From: an uncultured Pelagibacteraceae bacterium
GTDB taxonomy: Bacteria > Pseudomonadota > Alphaproteobacteria > Pelagibacterales > Pelagibacteraceae
Direction: 5' to 3'
DNA: 64,000 nucleotides
Assembly: GCA_902518165.1 (NCBI GenBank)
Contig: CABYFB010000002.1
Location: 124,001 to 188,000 of the forward strand
Of the stretch, positions 61,340 to 64,000 are shown piece after piece; the first letter of the stretch is position 1; each line of letters opens with the position of its first letter. The notes below the pieces were generated by a model. That model was not told the origin of the DNA. It worked only from the letters and a program-made list of their open reading frames with translations, and ran no database searches. Both the position numbers and the translations under genes were made by a program.

Positions 61340-63253
61340 ATGGAATACTTAATATTATTTTTACCTTTGATAGGTTCAATCATATCAGGTTTCTTTGGCA
61401 AAACCATTGGTGATAGATTATCGCAATTAATCACGTGTATTTTGGTTTCTATTTCGGCATTATTATCTTTGTTCATATTTTTTAAAGTTGTTTCATCAGG
61501 ATATGAGCATAATGCAATTATTGCAACTTGGATAAATTCAGGATCTTTAAATGTAAATTGGTCTATTAAAGTTGATGCTCTTTCTGCAGTAATGTTAGTT
61601 GTAGTTACTCTAGTTTCATCTTTAGTTCATATCTATTCTGTTGGTTACATGTCTCATGACCCACATAAACCAAGATTCATGTCCTATCTATCATTATTTA
61701 CATTCGCTATGTTAACATTAGTAACATCAGATAATTTTTTGCAATTATTTTTCGGATGGGAAGGGGTTGGTCTTTGCTCGTACTTTTTAATTGGTTTTTG
61801 GTATAAAAAGGAAACTGCTAATGCTGCAGCTATTAAGGCTTTTATAGTAAATAGAGTTGGGGACTTTGGTTTTGCATTAGGTATTTTTTTAATATTTTAT
61901 ATTTTTGGCACAGTAAATTATGACGAAGTTTTTCTTAAAATACCTGAAATTATAGATCAAAAAATAAATTTTCTATCTTTTGAATTTTATACAATAGATT
62001 TGATTTGTTTATTACTTTTTATTGGAGCAATGGGAAAGTCAGCTCAATTTTTGCTTCATACATGGTTACCAGATGCTATGGAAGGTCCAACACCAGTATC
62101 CGCATTAATTCATGCAGCCACAATGGTAACTGCAGGAGTTTTTTTAGTAGTTAGATGTTCTCCAATTTATGAGTACTCAGAATTAGCTTTGTCTGTAATC
62201 ACATTAGTTGGAATGACCACAGCTTTTTTTGCAGCTACAGTTGCATTAGTGCAAACAGATATAAAAAAAATTATCGCTTATTCAACATGTAGTCAATTGG
62301 GATACATGTTTTTTGCAGCAGGTGTAGGTGCATATAATGTTGCAATGTTTCATTTATTTACACATGCTTTTTTTAAAGCTCTACTTTTCTTAGGGTCTGG
62401 ATCAGTAATTCATTCATTTAAAGATGAACAAGATGTTACTAAGATGGGGGGAGTATTTAAAAAATTACCCTACACTTATGCATTAATGGTTGTTGGTACT
62501 TTAGCTTTAACAGGATTTCCTTTCTTATCAGGTTTTTATTCTAAAGATGCAATAATTGAATTTGCTTATATAAGTGAAACAAAATTTGGAATTTATGCTG
62601 CTGCTATAGGTGTATTAACTGCAGTAATGACTTCTATATACTCATGGAGATTAATATTTAAAACTTTTCATGGAGATTACAAAAATAAAGATCTTAGTAT
62701 TGATAAAATGCACGAGTCTCCATTAAGTATGATGTTACCTTTGGTGTTATTAGCAGTCGGCGCTGTTTTTTCAGGATTTTTATTTAAAGAATTATTTATA
62801 GGTCATGATACAATGTACAACTTTTGGGGAGAGTCTATAAAATTTCTAGAACCATTAGGAAAAGAACATCCTCCAATTTGGTTTTTGTTTTTAACTCCTA
62901 CATTAGTAGTTTTAACAATTCCATTGTCATATTATCTATTTGTTAAAAATACTAAAATTGTAAATGAAATAGTTTCCATTAACATGCCAGTTTACATTTT
63001 TCTCCAAAAAAAATGGTATTTTGATGAATTGTATGATCAAATTTTTATTAAACCTTCAAAAAGTTTTGGAATATTTCTTTGGAAAAAAATTGATGGATTA
63101 ATAATTGATAAATTTGGACCAGATGGAATTTCAAATTTAGTAAAACTTTTTTCTTTTAAAGCGGTAAAGTTTCAATCAGGTTATATATATCAGTATGCCT
63201 TTATAATGCTTCTAGGTTTTTCAATTTTATTAACTTTATTAATAGTAAAATAA
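61340..63253 (+). CDS. nuoL: NADH-quinone oxidoreductase subunit L
   Basis: GWEGVGLCSYFLIGFWYKK, LPDAMEGPTPVSALIHAATMVTAGVFLV, STCSQLGYMFFAAG. Confidence 0.98.
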   Translation: MEYLILFLPLIGSIISGFFGKTIGDRLSQLITCILVSISALLSLFIFFKVVSSGYEHNAIIATWINSGSLNVNWSIKVDALSAVMLVVVTLVSSLVHIYSVGYMSHDPHKPRFMSYLSLFTFAMLTLVTSDNFLQLFFGWEGVGLCSYFLIGFWYKKETANAAAIKAFIVNRVGDFGFALGIFLIFYIFGTVNYDEVFLKIPEIIDQKINFLSFEFYTIDLICLLLFIGAMGKSAQFLLHTWLPDAMEGPTPVSALIHAATMVTAGVFLVVRCSPIYEYSELALSVITLVGMTTAFFAATVALVQTDIKKIIAYSTCSQLGYMFFAAGVGAYNVAMFHLFTHAFFKALLFLGSGSVIHSFKDEQDVTKMGGVFKKLPYTYALMVVGTLALTGFPFLSGFYSKDAIIEFAYISETKFGIYAAAIGVLTAVMTSIYSWRLIFKTFHGDYKNKDLSIDKMHESPLSMMLPLVLLAVGAVFSGFLFKELFIGHDTMYNFWGESIKFLEPLGKEHPPIWFLFLTPTLVVLTIPLSYYLFVKNTKIVNEIVSINMPVYIFLQKKWYFDELYDQIFIKPSKSFGIFLWKKIDGLIIDKFGPDGISNLVKLFSFKAVKFQSGYIYQYAFIMLLGFSILLTLLIVK

Positions 63254-63254
63254 T

Positions 63255-64000
63255 ATGAATTTCCCAATTCTATCATCACTAATTTTACTTCCAACAATAG
63301 GAGCCTTATTTATTTTTTTTGTTAGATCGTCTAATTCTCAATATCAAAGTAGCAAATATGTTGCCCTTTTTATTACTTTAGCTAATTTTTTCTTGTCTTT
63401 ATATTTATGGATTGTTTTTGATAAATCTATAGTTGACTTTCAATTTGTTGAAGAAAGAGAATGGATTTCAGGATTTGTTAATTACAAAGTTGGAGTAGAC
63501 GGTATATCAATTTTATTTATTTTACTTACAACATTCATTACTCCAATTTGTGTAATAACTGTAAATGCAACTATCAAAAATAGATTAAAAGATTTTTTAA
63601 TAGCAATCTTGATACTTGAAACATTTATGATTGGTGTCTTTTGCTCGTTGGACTTAGTTGTATTTTATTTATTTTTTGAGGCTGGTCTTATTCCAATGTT
63701 TTTAATTATTGGTATATGGGGTGGAGAAAGAAGAGTTTATTCAGCATTTAAATTCTTTTTATATACTTTGCTAGGTTCAGTTTTAATGCTGATTGCTATT
63801 ATATCAATATATTGGATAACTGGTACAACTGATGTCATTAAGTTATATGAATTGGGTATCGATGCTAAGTACCAAAATTTATTATGGCTAGCATTTTTTA
63901 GTTCCTTTGCTGTTAAAACTCCAATGTGGCCAGTGCATACATGGTTACCAGATGCTCATGTAGAGGCACCAACTGCTGGTTCAGTTTTACTAGCTGCAAT
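63255..64000 (+). CDS. nuoM: NADH-quinone oxidoreductase subunit M (3'-truncated by window end)
   Basis: ATG at 63255 (MNFPILSSLILLPTIGALF), later GVDGISILFILLTTFITP, FEAGLIPMFLIIGIWGGERRVYSAFKFFLYTLLGS; open to the window end. Confidence 0.93.
   Translation, partial: MNFPILSSLILLPTIGALFIFFVRSSNSQYQSSKYVALFITLANFFLSLYLWIVFDKSIVDFQFVEEREWISGFVNYKVGVDGISILFILLTTFITPICVITVNATIKNRLKDFLIAILILETFMIGVFCSLDLVVFYLFFEAGLIPMFLIIGIWGGERRVYSAFKFFLYTLLGSVLMLIAIISIYWITGTTDVIKLYELGIDAKYQNLLWLAFFSSFAVKTPMWPVHTWLPDAHVEAPTAGSVLLAA

Overview
The window is AT-rich and densely packed with short intergenic gaps. Gene content and order look like a SAR11/Pelagibacterales-type alphaproteobacterium (inference from content; no search was run). 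Left to right: (1) An accessory-looking segment of about 0-6.4 kb: a 5'-truncated acyltransferase+SGNH-hydrolase fusion, a small DUF4174-like protein, three tandem type IV pilin-like genes with a near-invariant N-terminus and divergent C-termini, a FG-GAP/ASPIC-UnbV propeller protein, and small or Cys-rich secreted proteins. (2) A TRAP transporter/enoyl-CoA hydratase/CoA-transferase operon, followed by oxidoreductase, enolase-superfamily and aminotransferase genes. (3) Two more pilin paralogues at about 17.6 and 19.5 kb, bracketing a frameshifted small ORF and a SHOCT-domain secreted protein. (4) A catabolic and transport region including a second TRAP system and an NCS1 permease. (5) A glycerol-3-phosphate/glycerophosphodiester cluster: glpD, ugpB-A-E-E'-C, ugpQ, a 2H-phosphoesterase, a 5'-nucleotidase and glpK. 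(6) A conserved backbone: tRNA-Leu, tig, clpP, clpX, lon, tRNA-Val, tRNA-Asp and nuoA to nuoM (nuoM truncated by the window end). The strongest candidate for something under-described is the constant-N/variable-C pilin family. Next are the 2H-phosphoesterase and the duplicated permease in the ugp operon, and the hairpins that recur after three solute-binding-protein genes. All product calls come from recognising motifs and families by eye.
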